64,000 bases of DNA from Diphasiastrum complanatum (GCA_029204225.1 CM055107.1:27707072-27771071); one strand, 5' to 3'. Numbered from the stretch's first letter, positions 1-10,400 are shown. A program made the numbers and translations. Notes: generated from the sequence alone by a model not told the origin.

Positions 1-2055
1 GAAAACCTGGGCACAGATGGTGGCCTGCCATGGAGACCTGGTGTTATAGAAGTGGACGGCGATGGAGGGGCTGCAGGCCTAAATGGCATCGGTGGCACTG
101 GAGGAGCTGTGCGACGCACATACACCCTCTGAGGAGCTAGAGGACCTGTAGGCACCTCATGCGGCTGCTCTGGCTGGGACTCTGTGTATGACATGCTGGC
201 AAGAGATGATGGGGGCGCCCTGACACTCGGCATATGCTGGGCCTCTGAATCCAATGTGGCAACCAAGTCGTCCAGCTGGGCATCTGAATACAAATGCTCT
301 GGGCTCTAGGACTCATCCTGTGCACCAGCCTCTAAATCATCCTGTGCACCAACCTCTGAATCATCCTGTGCACCAACCCTTGGATCAACCCGAGCCTCAT
401 CTCGTGCCTCATCATGTGCACCCTGTACACCCTGCATGGCCTCCCAATCTGTGCAATCAAAGTCATCTGGTGCCTCCTCTGGTGTGTTGTCGTAGTAACG
501 GCTATGACTCTGTACTGCACGCATTCAAACATCTGCCGGACCGGCATCTAAATCACTCTGCCCTCTATCAAGAGCCTCCTCCATCATGTCGGCATAGGTA
601 GGTATGCCACTGGCCCCCCCTGTGTGCCTTGCCTGTCTCCCGATATAACTTGTGCCATGTGTCCCACCTCTGCCACGTGATGCACCTGTGACCCCTGCCC
701 GTGGCGTGTGCCCTGCACCTGTATCATCCACCTCATCCCTCTCTGATCTGGCTAACACAACCCGAATGGGCTCATCCTCATCATGCTCATCCATTGACAC
801 TGGCTCATCTGCCTCATACAATGGGGGCTCTCTGTGCTCAAGCCCAAGCTCTCTCTCTCTCATCTCGGCAAGCTCTCTCTCTCTCTCTGCCATCAACTGT
901 GTGCCCAGGTCATCTACAGGCATGGGATGGGTACTGTCCATAGGCAAGTCAACCTGGCGCTCCAAATCAGATATCTTCGTCTGCAAGGTTTAAAATTTAC
1001 ATGTCAGAGAGACAACTTTATGAAGAAATGAAACTAACGTACTAGGAGTCAACCAACATGCTATGGGAGAATAGCTAATCACCTGCAATGCGCTCGTAAT
1101 GGTCGGAAGTCTCCTGGCGAGATGTGCGTTGGTGCTACAGAACACCAACCGCTCCAACTGACTCACTGACAACCAGTTTCTTCTCCTCGTGTGAATCAGT
1201 GCCCATGTGCTCCAATTACGCTCACACACGGAAGCAGCGCAATCCTGTGGTACGTGCAATGAAATGCTTCAGCACATGTGCACGGGTGGAAGGTCAACGA
1301 AACACAGCAATGGAGGATGAAATGAGATGCATACCTGAGAAAGGACACGCAGTGCAAGACGCTGTATGGATGGATAGGTGCTACCGAACATGGTCCACCA
1401 GGTAATGGGAAGTTGCCTCCTCTCTGGATCCTGAGCAGCCAGGTGGCCGAACGTGCCCATGCCGAAACGAAATGCAGTGAGCTCCTCCATGAGCCTGATA
1501 GGATCCAGACCTATGTGTGGACCCACCCTGTGAATGTACTGAAGCCAATCGGCCTCGAGCTCCCTGTCTGCTATCTGTGTCGGAGAGAGGAAGAGGGGAT
1601 GCAGCATGTGTGCAACGCTGTGGATACTCCTGTGGAAGTAGTTCCACCGCGTCTCCCATATGAACTTCAGCTCTGTCATCCTGCAGGTGAGAGGCATGTG
1701 GTTTAGGGCATTACAAAAAAACTTAACACTGACAGAAAAACAAACTAGCAATTACTAAAAAGATAAACGCCAATTACATCACTATACTTCTTACTTCTCT
1801 GGCTGCAAGATGGGCAGCTGTAGGAACTGTCCAATCCGGTCCATGAGCTCATATACAAGTCCAAGTGTCGACCCCTTGCTGTCAGCCATGCGGAGCACAA
1901 TGTAGAGTGGTCGAAGCAGTCCTGACAATGTCTGTGCATCCCTCCAGAACTGGTCTCCCCTCACCGTGGAAGAAAAGTGCTCCCCATCCTCAGTGTGCTG
2001 AAACGTACTGGCACGCCAAACATCACTGGCAACCATCTGTAGAAGCCACTGGTGA
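1..2055 (-). pseudogene. hAT-superfamily transposase, 3' part (copy hAT-1)
   Basis: Minus-strand fragments line up in order with the hAT copies at 46.7-50.0 kb and 15.3-18.3 kb. The central segment (about 2055-1793) carries the motif MVASDVW and then FWRDAQTLSGLLRPLYIVLR. The next exon (about 1690-1335) carries WETRWNYFHRSIHSVAHML and ends in WWTMFGSTYPSIQRLALRVL, the start of the hAT dimerisation domain. An 88-bp GT-AG intron (about 1333-1246) separates this from CERNWSTWALIHTRRRN at 1245-1090, the rest of the dimerisation motif. A charged tail follows (986-525, with a coiled ERERELAEMRERELGLE stretch), then a repeat-containing tail running off the left edge. The BED finger and the catalytic N-terminal half are missing because the sequence changes to LINE near 2055. 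It is a dead fragment; strand and superfamily are clear. Confidence 0.85.
314..385. repeat. Three tandem 24-bp units in the hAT-1 tail
   Basis: Units at 314-337, 338-361 and 362-385 follow the pattern catcctgtgcaccaRcctct plus four bases. On the minus strand they encode repeated VGAQDDSE-like octapeptides in the acidic hAT-1 tail, so the repeat keeps frame. Confidence 0.9.
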
Positions 2056-3945
2056 GACCACTGTAGAGAAAAGGTGGCCTCTGGTAGCAGGATCATGGAT
2101 ATGGTAAGTAGTACACACTCTCTCCATATGTACCAAGGCAGCATGCCCCTTACGCAGGCGAGATAGAGCAGTAGAGCAAAAAGTGAGTAAGGGGCCGATG
2201 AATAGTACACCTAGATAAGTGTATGATGTAACAATCTCCAATTGTTGTTCATCATAATAAAATGCGTCATCTCTCATATGCTGCCGATTAGTGTTAAACA
2301 CCATTACTTTGGTCTTAGCAATATTCACCGTCAAGCCCCACACTAAGCAAAAACCATATAGAGCATCAAGATGTCGTTGTAATCCAGAGGCTGTAGAGGA
2401 TAGCAATGCCACATCATCCGCATACAGTAGGATAGGAATAATAACATCAGCAATTGGACATCCATCACCACCCTCCTCCTTGATGATCCGCTCTAGACCA
2501 TCAATGTACAATGCAAAAAGAGTGGCAATTGTGCTCTGGATAAAAGGCGACCAGCTGTTGTCATCTCTGAAACGTGCTAAAACCCTCTCATACAAGGCGC
2601 TGATAGCCATAATGATATCCTGTGAGAAGCCAAGTGAAGATAAGCGCTGAAGTAGCAGGTGCCGTGGAACTGAGTCAAAGGCCTTGCGAAAATCTACAAA
2701 GCAGCAGTATACTCTCCGTCTCCAATGTCGAGCCTTATCTATGATGCAGCGTAGGATAAATGCATGATCAATAGTAGAGTATCCGGGTCTAAAGACAACC
2801 TGTCCAAGAGCAAATAACTCATCTGATTCCGCCTGGGATCCAACCATAGACTGTAGAACTGAGCCATAAAGCTTCGCCATCGTGTGACTGATCATAAGAG
2901 TGCGATAGTTATCGACGTTCATTGGATCACCAGCCTTGAGAATGGGATGGAGAAGGTTCGTGCACCAGTTGGTGGGAAAGCCAGAGGTAACAGCCAAGTT
3001 AAAAGTGTGGGCAATGTAAGGAGAGAGAAGTTGGGAGACAAGTTTGAGGAAGTCCGTGTTAAGTGAGTTGACGTCTTTCGCTTTATGAGGTTGGACTTTA
3101 CAAATCGAGGATTCAATTTGGTCAGAGGTAAAAAGAGAGAATGTAGCGGGTCGAGTGATAGGGATAGGCGGAGCATCTGTAGTGTATAATCCAGTAGCAT
3201 ATTCCACCCAAGAGTCGATATCAACAGGTGAAAGTAAGGAAGATTTCTTAGAAAAGATTTTCCAGAAAAGAGAGGAGGAAGAAAAAAGGGAGTCTATAAG
3301 TTTCTGACCATCTCTTGTTAGAGAGTCTCTTTTCTTTTTATTAACTACATGACGATATTGCTTTTGTACGTGCACTAAAAGATCAGGAGAGTGATGCATG
3401 GTGAATACCACCTGCTTATGTAAGGCGTGGCAATCATGATCATACCATTGGTTATAGGTCTTTCGATGAGTGGGATATGTCTTAGGGGGAAAGGCCTGGG
3501 TGGCGACTTGTATAAGGGAGAGCGACAAGAAGCTGGCTTGTTGCTCAATAGGAGAGGAGAAGGAAAAATCTTGCAAAAGAGTGTTGAGCGTGAGTATGTA
3601 TCGTGGGATGAGATGTGTACGAAAAGAAAAGTGAGGTGCAGTGGTCTTGGGTCGAATGATTGGAAGGGGAGAGGTCTGGCCAACAGAGAGTAAGAGCAGC
3701 AAGTGATCAGCAAGGTTAGGAGAGAGAATGGTAAAGCTGTGAATGAGAGGAATCAAGGCTGGTGAGCCAACGAAGTAATCCACCACACTGTGTCCGCCAC
3801 TATTTGGATGACAAGCGAATGCTGCTGAATCTGGCCACTGCAATAAACCGTTCAGAATAACCAAGGAATGCGCCTCGGAAATCCTGAGTAGCTGCTCACC
3901 AAATGTAGTAAGAAGGGGTAGCCTCATCATGAGATGTCCACTCAA
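2023..3945 (-). pseudogene. LINE-1 ORF2 reverse transcriptase domain, motif B deleted
   Basis: A 640-codon open frame. Residues about 51-60 hold the end of the EN domain (GHSVVDYFVG). RT motifs follow: LLHPILKAGDP with NYRTLMI (about 332-352), motif A CCFVDFRKAFDSVPRHLL (about 414-431) and motif C LLYADDVALL (about 506-515). Between them the sequence runs FIQSTIATLFALYIDGLE. The conserved GxxQGCPLSP of motif B, normally between 'STI' and 'TLF', is absent, with no frame loss, near 2530. The enzyme would therefore lack a core substrate-binding motif although YADD survives. The frame runs through the LINE/hAT-1 junction into its last few codons. Confidence 0.85.
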
Positions 3946-4489
3946 GACCTATATCCAAAGCATGAAGTTGAAGGTAATCCGTCATCGCATGAAATTCCGT
4001 CTGTTTGGTGGCCAAACGTGCGTTAAAGTCACCTGCCAAAAGTACATATCCATGGGGAGAAAAGATAAAAATATCCTCTGACAAAACCTGAAAAGGGTCC
4101 CCACAATAATCTGCAGATGTCGAACTCTGAGGAGCAATATAACATACTGCTAGGAAGATATCTCTAGCCAAGCCTAAGGAATGCCCAACTAACTGAAACG
4201 ATATAAAACATGTGTACGAATCTTTCTTAACCATCTTAAGAGTATGACTATATTGTTCCTTGTATAAGCATGCCACCCCACTTGAGCCTCTGGAGGTCTT
4301 CCCCCGTAGGAATGGTCTAAAACCTGAGTGCCAAGAGAAATCTGTCACCATAGGAAGAGGACGAAATTGAGACTCATGAGTCTCTGCTAGCATTAAAATA
4401 TCCGTACGAGCAAGATAGGACTGCAAGTCACCTGCAGAAGAGGAAGAGTGCAAGCCATTACAATTCCAAAAGCCAATACGAAGCGACAT
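3896..4489 (-). pseudogene. LINE-1 ORF2 endonuclease domain (APE type)
   Basis: The frame starting MSLRIGFWNCNGLHSS is the usual opening of a LINE exonuclease-endonuclease-phosphatase domain (the catalytic Asn lies in WNCNG). Further motifs are LMLAETHES (metal-binding Glu) and LLAGDFNARL (catalytic Asp/Asn). It nicks target DNA for target-primed reverse transcription. The frame breaks around 3900-3945, where the downstream RT reading frame takes over in another phase, so one frameshift separates EN from RT. The HSVVDYF motif that normally ends the EN domain is in the RT frame. Confidence 0.85.
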
Positions 4490-4531
4490 AGGGGATCTCG
4501 GGCTGCTCCCATGCCCGGGAGCCCCGATTCC

Positions 4532-5715
4532 CTATAGTGAGCATTCATAGTATCGTGGCTTGTCGTCAATGAAAACCACCCATTGCCCTTTTTCCTTAGC
4601 TTCTTGTATGATTTTTTTCCTTGCTAGCCATTGCGTATGAGTTAAATCATCATCCATAAAAATAAAAGTCCCTTTCAGCTTAGCTCGAAGTTTCAAGGCA
4701 GCATTACGATGTACAAGAGACCGGAATTTGATAAATAAAACATTCTCATCATACTTGTGTGAGAGTTTATTGGTAAGTAAATCCTTAGCTTCCTCAAGAG
4801 GTTTTCCAGCATTTGGGATGCCTCTCACTCTAATATTTAGAGCTTTTTTTGGCTCTTTTCTCTTGCTCCGAAAACATGCTTTCTAATCTTGAGTCAATCG
4901 AAACATTCGTAGGCAAATCTATCATACCATTATCTTTTTTGAACAGTGCTGCCCAAGATTTCGTCTCTTCCACTTGTTTCTCAAGGTTGGAAATCTTGTT
5001 AGAAGTTTTTGCAAGATCCGTAGTAGATGATGGTAATAGAGTTCGTAGCTGGCTGATCTCATCCCGCAATTTTTGAACTTCCAATTTGAGTGTTGCATTT
5101 TCTCCTTGTACTTCTGAAAATAGTGCATACAATTGCGCAACATGATAATGAACGTCTTCCAGCAGAATAGAGCGAGGGATAGTTGGAGGTGATGTAGGAA
5201 AGCAAGAGTCAAGTCACCAAGATCTAGTTATCAATCAATCTCCACAGAAAACAAGAGAAAAGAGGCTGGGCACCCAACTCTAAGAGAGAAAGAGAGAAAA
5301 CAGCAACAAGAGCAATGGAAAGCAATGCTTAGCCAAACTATAAAAATGGAATACACAATGAGCATCTAAGTACTCGACCTGGATGTGGCCAAATGCCACC
5401 AAACCCTAAGGTTAACCACTTACTAGATGTAGGGCATCCCCAAAAGTCAAGATAGGGCCCCTAAACAAAATTAGACCCCTAAGGACCCACGAGTCAGTAC
5501 ATGACCAAAATTGGGTCCAACTGAACTTAAGACAAACTTAAGATGGCCTAAATAACTAAATACCCACGGTTACACAAATCTCGACCTTTTGGGTCAAAGT
5601 AACCTATGGATTAAGTTTAGCATAGTCATTTATTTCTAACAGGTGAGACCTTAGATAGCACAAATGGAGGAGTAGAAGGATTAGGAGGGAGAGCAGAGGG
5701 AGGTGTAGTTGGTTC
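4532..5715 (-). pseudogene. LINE-1 ORF1 (L1ORF1p-like, coiled coil plus RNA-binding region), split by a solo LTR
   Basis: An ATG at 5715-5713 opens a Pro-rich N-terminus (MEPTTPPSALPP). It is interrupted at 5642 by the solo LTR and resumes in the same frame at 5192 if one 5-bp duplication is ignored. A heptad-rich coiled coil follows (about 5110-4960, LKLEVQKLRDEISQL and ISNLEKQVEE), then a region starting RGIPNAGKPLEEAKDLL and containing FIKFRSLVHRNAALKLRAKL, typical of the RRM/C-terminal domain of L1-type ORF1 proteins. A stop or frame change separates the two halves near 4830. The product would be a nucleic-acid chaperone coating LINE RNA. Non-functional as it stands. Confidence 0.75.
5193..5641 (-). 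mobile_element. Solo LTR (449 bp) with TSD GGTGA, inside LINE-1 ORF1
   Basis: Starts tgtaggaaag and ends ttctaaca, and is flanked by the perfect 5-bp duplication ggtga at 5188-5192 and 5642-5646. Its right half contains ctcgaccttttgggtcaaagtaacc, related (in reverse complement) to the LTR of the Copia element at 43465-43828, so it is read on the minus strand. No internal domain remains, so it is the product of LTR-LTR recombination. Confidence 0.9.
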
Positions 5716-5740
5716 CATAGTGGACAGCGAGGGTAGGCAT

Positions 5741-5747
<7 letters not shown>

Positions 5748-5781
<34 letters not shown>
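5748..5781. repeat. (GA)n microsatellite, LINE-2 3' tail / LINE-1 5' edge
   Basis: An uninterrupted GA run that is CT on the LINE coding strand. It follows the LINE-2 3' end, which contains AATAAA (minus strand) and a short CTTT-rich stretch. Confidence 0.9.
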
Positions 5782-5784
<3 letters not shown>

Positions 5785-6868
5785 AGAAAGAAAGAAAGCT
5801 TTATTAACGTCTTTTCCATGCCGAAAGGCGTATAAGACGAAACCAGTACATCAGATAAGATGGAAACAAGACGGATCAGTGTCGTCGAAACAAACTAACT
5901 AGAAACAAATTAACTAAGAAGAGAGTGATATGGCCAGGATTATATGGTACGTGTACCATTTACATGCTCAACTGGACATCTCTTCATTTCTCTAACTCAG
6001 ACTCTATCTCAAAATTAAGATTCTTATTAACTATAGGCTTACGATCCACAAATCTGATAATGCCATCGCGATAGATAAGTCATTTTCCAGTAGATAGAGC
6101 TTCATGTCTTGCCTTTTTACGTTCTTGGACTTGGATGAAAGTAAGATCTTCATCCAAATAGATTTTTGTATCACGTGATTTAGATCGTTTCCCTAAAACT
6201 TCGCGCCGGTGAGACACTGACGTGAAGCGGATGACAAAAGTATCAGAGTCCTTAGGTCGCCAGACAATTTCCATACCTTTGCTATGGTGCTGAAGATGTC
6301 CTTCCAAAAACTTTTCAGCTTCTTCAATAGCATTTCGGGAGTTCATAATACCTCTAACACGAACATTGAGAGCTTTGTGCTCTCGCAGACGGCCCTCAGT
6401 GAATGTGGCTGAGATAAACGAAGATGAAGGCGAGGGTGGAGAAACAACTGTAGATGAACCTTTAAGTACATCTGCCCGTGATTTGACAGCCGTATGGTGT
6501 TGTTCCACCTGACTTTCGAGCTGCTGAATTTTAGCTGAAGTAGCGATTTGGGAAGAAGTTTCACTTTTGAGAACTGCCACTTCATTCTTGAGTGTTTCAA
6601 TAGAAGAGTCTAGCTTCTAAAGGTGCGATTGCACAGCAAGAAGCAGAGAGTCATGGGAAGCAAGTTGCTCTCTGTGATTGTTGAGGTATTCAAATAGACG
6701 GAGTTGATCTTCACGAAGAAGAGGAGGGCCAGCAGCATCCGCAATGGAGGGTGCCAACAACAGCACGATGGAGGCCAGTAGTGGCAGCGAAGGGCGCCAG
6801 CAGATGGACACGATGGAGCTAGGCCATCGCTGCAGGTGGAGCGCGATGGAGATCCGCCATCCCTGGCC

Positions 6869-6870
<2 letters not shown>
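5782..6870 (-). mobile_element. LINE-2, ORF1-only LINE derivative lacking ORF2
   Basis: On the minus strand an ORF1 (about 6860-5994) is followed, without any endonuclease or RT, by about 210 bp of untranslated sequence ending ttaataaagctttctttc and then (CT)n. CT tracts flank both ends (5748-5781 and 6871-6938). The layout resembles an internally deleted, non-autonomous LINE that keeps the RNA-binding protein and the 3' end needed for copying. Confidence 0.7.
5994..6860 (-). pseudogene. LINE-2 ORF1 (L1ORF1p-like) with premature stops
   Basis: Open segments 6967-6617 and 6580-6080 are in one protein context. An N-terminal region ends LREDQLRLFEYLNNHREQL, a stop sits at about 6617, and a coiled coil follows (KLDSSIETLKNEVAVLKSE, QQLESQVEQHH). 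The C-terminal domain starts LNVRVRGIMNSRNAIEEAEKF and contains VIRFTSVSHRREVLGKR and IYLDEDLTFIQVQERKKARHEAL. A second stop near 6080 replaces an expected Trp; the same frame then continues IYRDGIIRFVDRKP to about 5994. The family is clear by comparison with LINE-1 ORF1. Broken. Confidence 0.75.

Positions 6871-6938
<68 letters not shown>
6871..6938. repeat. (GA)n microsatellite, 68 bp
   Basis: A pure GA run between the LINE-2 5' end and the TPR gene fragment. On the minus strand it is a (CT)n tail following the TPR fragment. Confidence 0.95.
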
Positions 6939-6940
<2 letters not shown>

Positions 6941-6941
6941 A

Positions 6942-7655
6942 GATTGCAAAGGCCTTGTTTCTACCACCAGTCAATTGCAAAGCTCCAAAGATAATTCCCG
7001 TCAGAAGGACTCCTTTCCAGTCTATAAAAAGAAGCTCCTCACTAATGCCACGTAGAACTCTTCTAGCTCCTTCAATGTGGCTTGCATTCCCCTCTTCTGA
7101 ATGGAACTTTTGCCTCGTTGCATTTGATCTTCAGTTTGCTTTGCTGCTACAACTCCGTTATCTCATATTTGAAACAAAACTAAAGCTTGTTTCAGTCAAT
7201 ATCCAGCAATACCAGGAGCTAACGTGGATGCTCTCTCATACGTTGCCAATGTAGCAAGATAGTCCTTTACATGAACATCCACATTACCTAGATTGTACGA
7301 TGCAGCATACTCATCTGGATTGCTTCCTGATATCGCCCAAGTGCTTGAGCAGTGCTAGCATTTTTGGCAAGTTGCAAACGGTATCATTTTTTAATTAGTC
7401 CACTTTCAATACATTGGCAAAAACTTCAAGCGTAGTCATACTCATATGCAATTGCGCGATTGAGGAAAGGCACTGGTGCATTGGGAGCTAAGCGTATGGC
7501 TGTGGTAAGGTCCTGCTCAGCCTCATAGAACTTCCCCAAAGATAGTCTTACACTTCCGCGATTAGACCACTTGCTAGCACTCTCCCCATCCTCGTCTATC
7601 AACTCCGAGAAAGAATAAATCCCTAGCTACAACTGCTCTAAGCGCATCTTGCAAC
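6942..7655 (-). pseudogene. Fragment of a TPR-repeat host gene, intronless, between two CT tracts
   Basis: The minus strand reads a TPR-like protein: SASKWSNRGSVRLSLGKF, then YEAEQDLTTAIRLAPNAP and LNRAIAYE (about 7600-7440), and after a degenerate stretch YNLGNVDVHVKDYLATLATY and ERASTLAPGIAGY (about 7310-7190). Several stops and shifts follow. Helix pairs with Asn-Arg-Gly/Ala and Leu-x-Pro spacing match tetratricopeptide repeats. No intron is evident between the repeat units. I cannot name the parent gene. It lies between the LINE-3 tail and the LINE-2 start and is followed by (CT)n like the LINEs, so LINE-mediated retrocopying is possible. Confidence 0.6.
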
Positions 7656-7659
7656 TTTG

Positions 7660-7660
<1 letters not shown>

Positions 7661-7711
<51 letters not shown>
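7661..7711. repeat. (GA)n microsatellite, LINE-3 3' tail
   Basis: A GA run immediately left of sequence whose minus strand ends ttaataaaaatctttctccc, the presumed LINE-3 3' terminus. Confidence 0.95.
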
Positions 7712-7715
<4 letters not shown>

Positions 7716-8156
7716 AAGATTTTTATTAATGTCCTTGATTACCCTAAGGTACACAGGACTAAGAGAAGGTACATGTCAAGTGTGCACATAGGAGCTTAAA
7801 GCTCAATTATCTATAAAACTATAACTGCAAATACAATGCATAAAGATGGTTGGCCCAGTCAGGGTCCAACAGTCTGGAATCGTATATCATGATGCCTATC
7901 AGCCTGGAAGAAATGGTGGATGGTATGTTGTGAACGTATCACTGGATGTGCCATGGACCTCTGCCGTCGGGTAGGCTGTCGGTGTCGTCTCTGCTGTCGT
8001 GTCGTCTCTGCTGCCGTGTCATCTCTGTTGTTGTGTCGCTCTGGTTTGTGGCCTGGTTTGTGGCCTAATAGTTGACTGTCTCTCTAGCCGTCGACATGGC
8101 CTCTACTATCGGTATCAAGGAATCTGGAATCTAGGCCTCTCCATCTGAGTCATAGC

Positions 8157-9310
8157 CTATGAGTCGGATCTTTGTCTCTGACGGAATATGCACTCACTGA
8201 TGCTCGACTGTGTCAGGGAATGTGTATCAATATCTAGTCTCCTCCTCCTCAAGTCTGACATCTCCCGGATCATCAATGCGACACATCTGGGGTCCTCATA
8301 AGATATCAAGGTAGAAAGTGTAATTGGGTGGTGCTCTCTGAACAAGCAATAGTACCTCCCCCTGTACAATGCTACTACTGCCTGTATAGTATCCTCCTGA
8401 AAACCCCGATCATGAAGTCTCTGTATCAATAATTGCCTAGGCAAATCAAAGGCCTTGCGGAAATCCACAAAGCAGCAGTATACAAGCTCCCTCTTGGCCT
8501 TAGTCTCCTCGATGATGGACCTCAAAGTAAAGATATGATCCGATGTAGTATATCCCGATCTGAAACCCGCCTGTCCAATGGCATGGAGTGATCTGGCATC
8601 CATCTTTGTACTAATCTGACTGTAGGATAGACATAAAATCAGAGGTGACAGCTCGGTTGAATAGAATGGAGAGGAAGGGTGAGAGGATGTCGGGAGCATA
8701 CTTTAGAAGTTTAGCCTCTAGCTCATCAATGTCTTTGGCTTTATGGGAATGGAGTCGTGTGATGGCCTTCTCTATAAAGTCATTGGTGAATATGGCAAAA
8801 GTATCCGTGAGACAAGAGGTGGGAAGAGGATATCTGGGATGGTGTACAATGATGTGGCATACGTGACCCAAATACTGAGGTTTGTGATCCGTGGTGGAGG
8901 TGACCGTGTAAGGAACTTCTCCCAAAATGAACCTGAGGAAAAACTGAAGAGGAGATCCATCATTTTCTTACCTTGGCCAATCTCGTATGCAATTTTCTTT
9001 TTCTGGTGGTTCTACGGTAGACACGAGATATGGTTCTGGTCATATGAGGAAGATGGGAGCGAGCATATATGAGGTTCTGATGGAGGTGGATGCATTCTTG
9101 ATCATACCAAGGGTTATGGGGTGTATGACGTCTCTGGTGTTTGGGTTGTGGGGATGGAAAGGCAATGGAAGCTGCAGTGTGGATGGTCTGGACAAGAAAG
9201 AGGGACTGCTCCTCTAAAGTATGCTCATGTGGGAAATAGGTAAGGAGATCAGAGAGGGCTTCTCTGTACAGTGGTGTGTTATGTGAAGTGTAGCAGTAGG
9301 TGGGTTTCAT
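8157..9310 (-). pseudogene. LINE-3 reverse transcriptase, deleted after motif A
   Basis: Successive minus frames give the linker (HNPWYDQECIHLHQNLIYAR), then AITRLHSHKAKDIDELEAKL, then QAGFRSGYTTSDHIFTLRSI and motif A CCFVDFRKAFDLP. After ALYRGRYYCLFREHH the sequence jumps to ISYEDPRCVALMIREM, a C-terminal ORF2 segment. Motifs B to E, including YADD, are absent, so most of the catalytic palm was deleted near 8305. Several frameshifts (8960, 8772, 8699) also break it. Confidence 0.82.
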
Positions 9311-9439
9311 TGTAGGGGTCGAAGAGAAAATATGTGGATGGGGAGATGACCGACAGAGAGAGAGAGATACGATTGATCAGAAAGAGTGGTGTGGTGTACA
9401 GAGAAGGATGAAATGGAGTGAAGGATAGACGGTGAACCC

Positions 9440-10144
9440 ATGAAATAGTCAATGACACTATGTCCTCCACTATGTGGGAAGCAAGTGTAGTCAGTGGTCA
9501 CCAGAGCCTGGCAACTGAAGGCCATTATAAATGGCCAATCCATGAGCCTCGCCCAACTGAAGCATCTGCTCCCCATATGATGTAGCTAGACCCACTGCAT
9601 CCGCCGACCGTCGTATAAGACCAAGATCATCACAATCAAGTGCATGTATCCGTTGTGGATCATATGCTGCTCTGTGAAATTCCGTTTGCCTAGACCCAGT
9701 CTTGGCATTGAAGTCCCCCGCTAGAAGAATATATCCTCGATCCTCATATCTAATAATGTCCGATGAACTATCCATGAAAGGTGACTCCTCCTCTGAGGTG
9801 AAAGATGATGTCTCTGGAGGGAAATAACAAATAGCCATGAATATGTCACGATCTAACTCCATCAACCTGTGGTCCAACCTAATCCAGATATAGCGAGCCT
9901 GCTTGTCAATATGTAGTAGCTCGACCCATGACTGGAGAGAGTCTCGAAATAAGCAAGCAACACCACCTGAACCGCGACTAGTCAGTGCCCTCGTTTTCCC
10001 CCTGCAGGTAGAAAGCCAGCAAAATCCCTCAATGCAAGGAAGTCCTCTCTCAGGACTCTCATCGTCTCTATAAGTATAAAAGGATATCCCCTGTAGTACA
10101 AAAATCTCTAAAATATCCCGTTGTAGCTGAAGAATGGATACCAT
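9440..10144 (-). pseudogene. LINE-3 endonuclease domain
   Basis: Contains RGSGGVACLFRDSLQSWVEL, DIFMAICYFPPETSSF, YILLAGDFNAKTGSRQTEFH (catalytic GDFN) and, after a frame change near 9490, HSGGHSVIDYFMGSP. The catalytic Glu region near the start (SFYTYRDDESPERGL) is degraded compared with LINE-1 (LAETHES). Frames shift at least twice. Confidence 0.82.
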
Positions 10145-10400
10145 TACAGTTCCATGAACTCAACCACAATGCTTTTGTGAGGACCCCCGAACCACTCCTA
10201 AGTCCGGTGGGCCCAAATCCCTATGCCTCGGATTTCTGAGGGTCAATGTATCGGGCCTTACCATCCCGATAGACCACCCTTTTGCCCAATGCTTTGGCTT
10301 CGCTGGAAACCTTCCTCCTTTCAGCAACTTGCATCGGTGAGAGAGAGACCAAATGCTACATTGAATCCGGGTGATCAATCACAGTCAGGGATTGATACAA

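Larger units (their letters stand above)
2050..5744 (-). mobile_element. LINE-1, L1-like non-LTR retrotransposon, 3' truncated
   Basis: Reading right to left: a short 5' leader after a CT tract, ORF1 (5715-4532, interrupted by a solo LTR at 5193-5641), then ORF2 with an APE endonuclease (4489-3896) and reverse transcriptase (3945-2023). ORF2 stops abruptly near the motif VVSPVAS at about 2050, where hAT-1 begins; the usual C-terminal domain and 3' UTR are gone. Loss of the 3' end is odd for a LINE, since target-primed copying normally loses the 5' end. A deletion or rearrangement with hAT-1 after insertion is the likely cause. Confidence 0.88.
7712..10400 (-). mobile_element. LINE-3, L1-like element, internally deleted, with 3' UTR and CT tail
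   Basis: Minus-strand order: the ORF1 C-terminal end (about 10370-10235, containing RVVYRDGKARYIDP), the endonuclease (10144-9440), the RT with deletion (9310-8300), an ORF2 C-terminal remnant (about 8300-8157), then about 450 bp of untranslated sequence ending with AATAAA and (CT)n. The 5' part of ORF1 is missing, which is normal 5' truncation. The 3' UTR holds imperfect repeats of the type gtcgtctctgctg around 7980-8030. Confidence 0.82.

Noticed and set aside
5600-7060. Open frames made of Ser-Leu or Arg-Glu repeats
   Set aside because: They are translations of (CT)n/(GA)n microsatellites, here and at 46.5, 51.0 and 59.1 kb, with no family resemblance.
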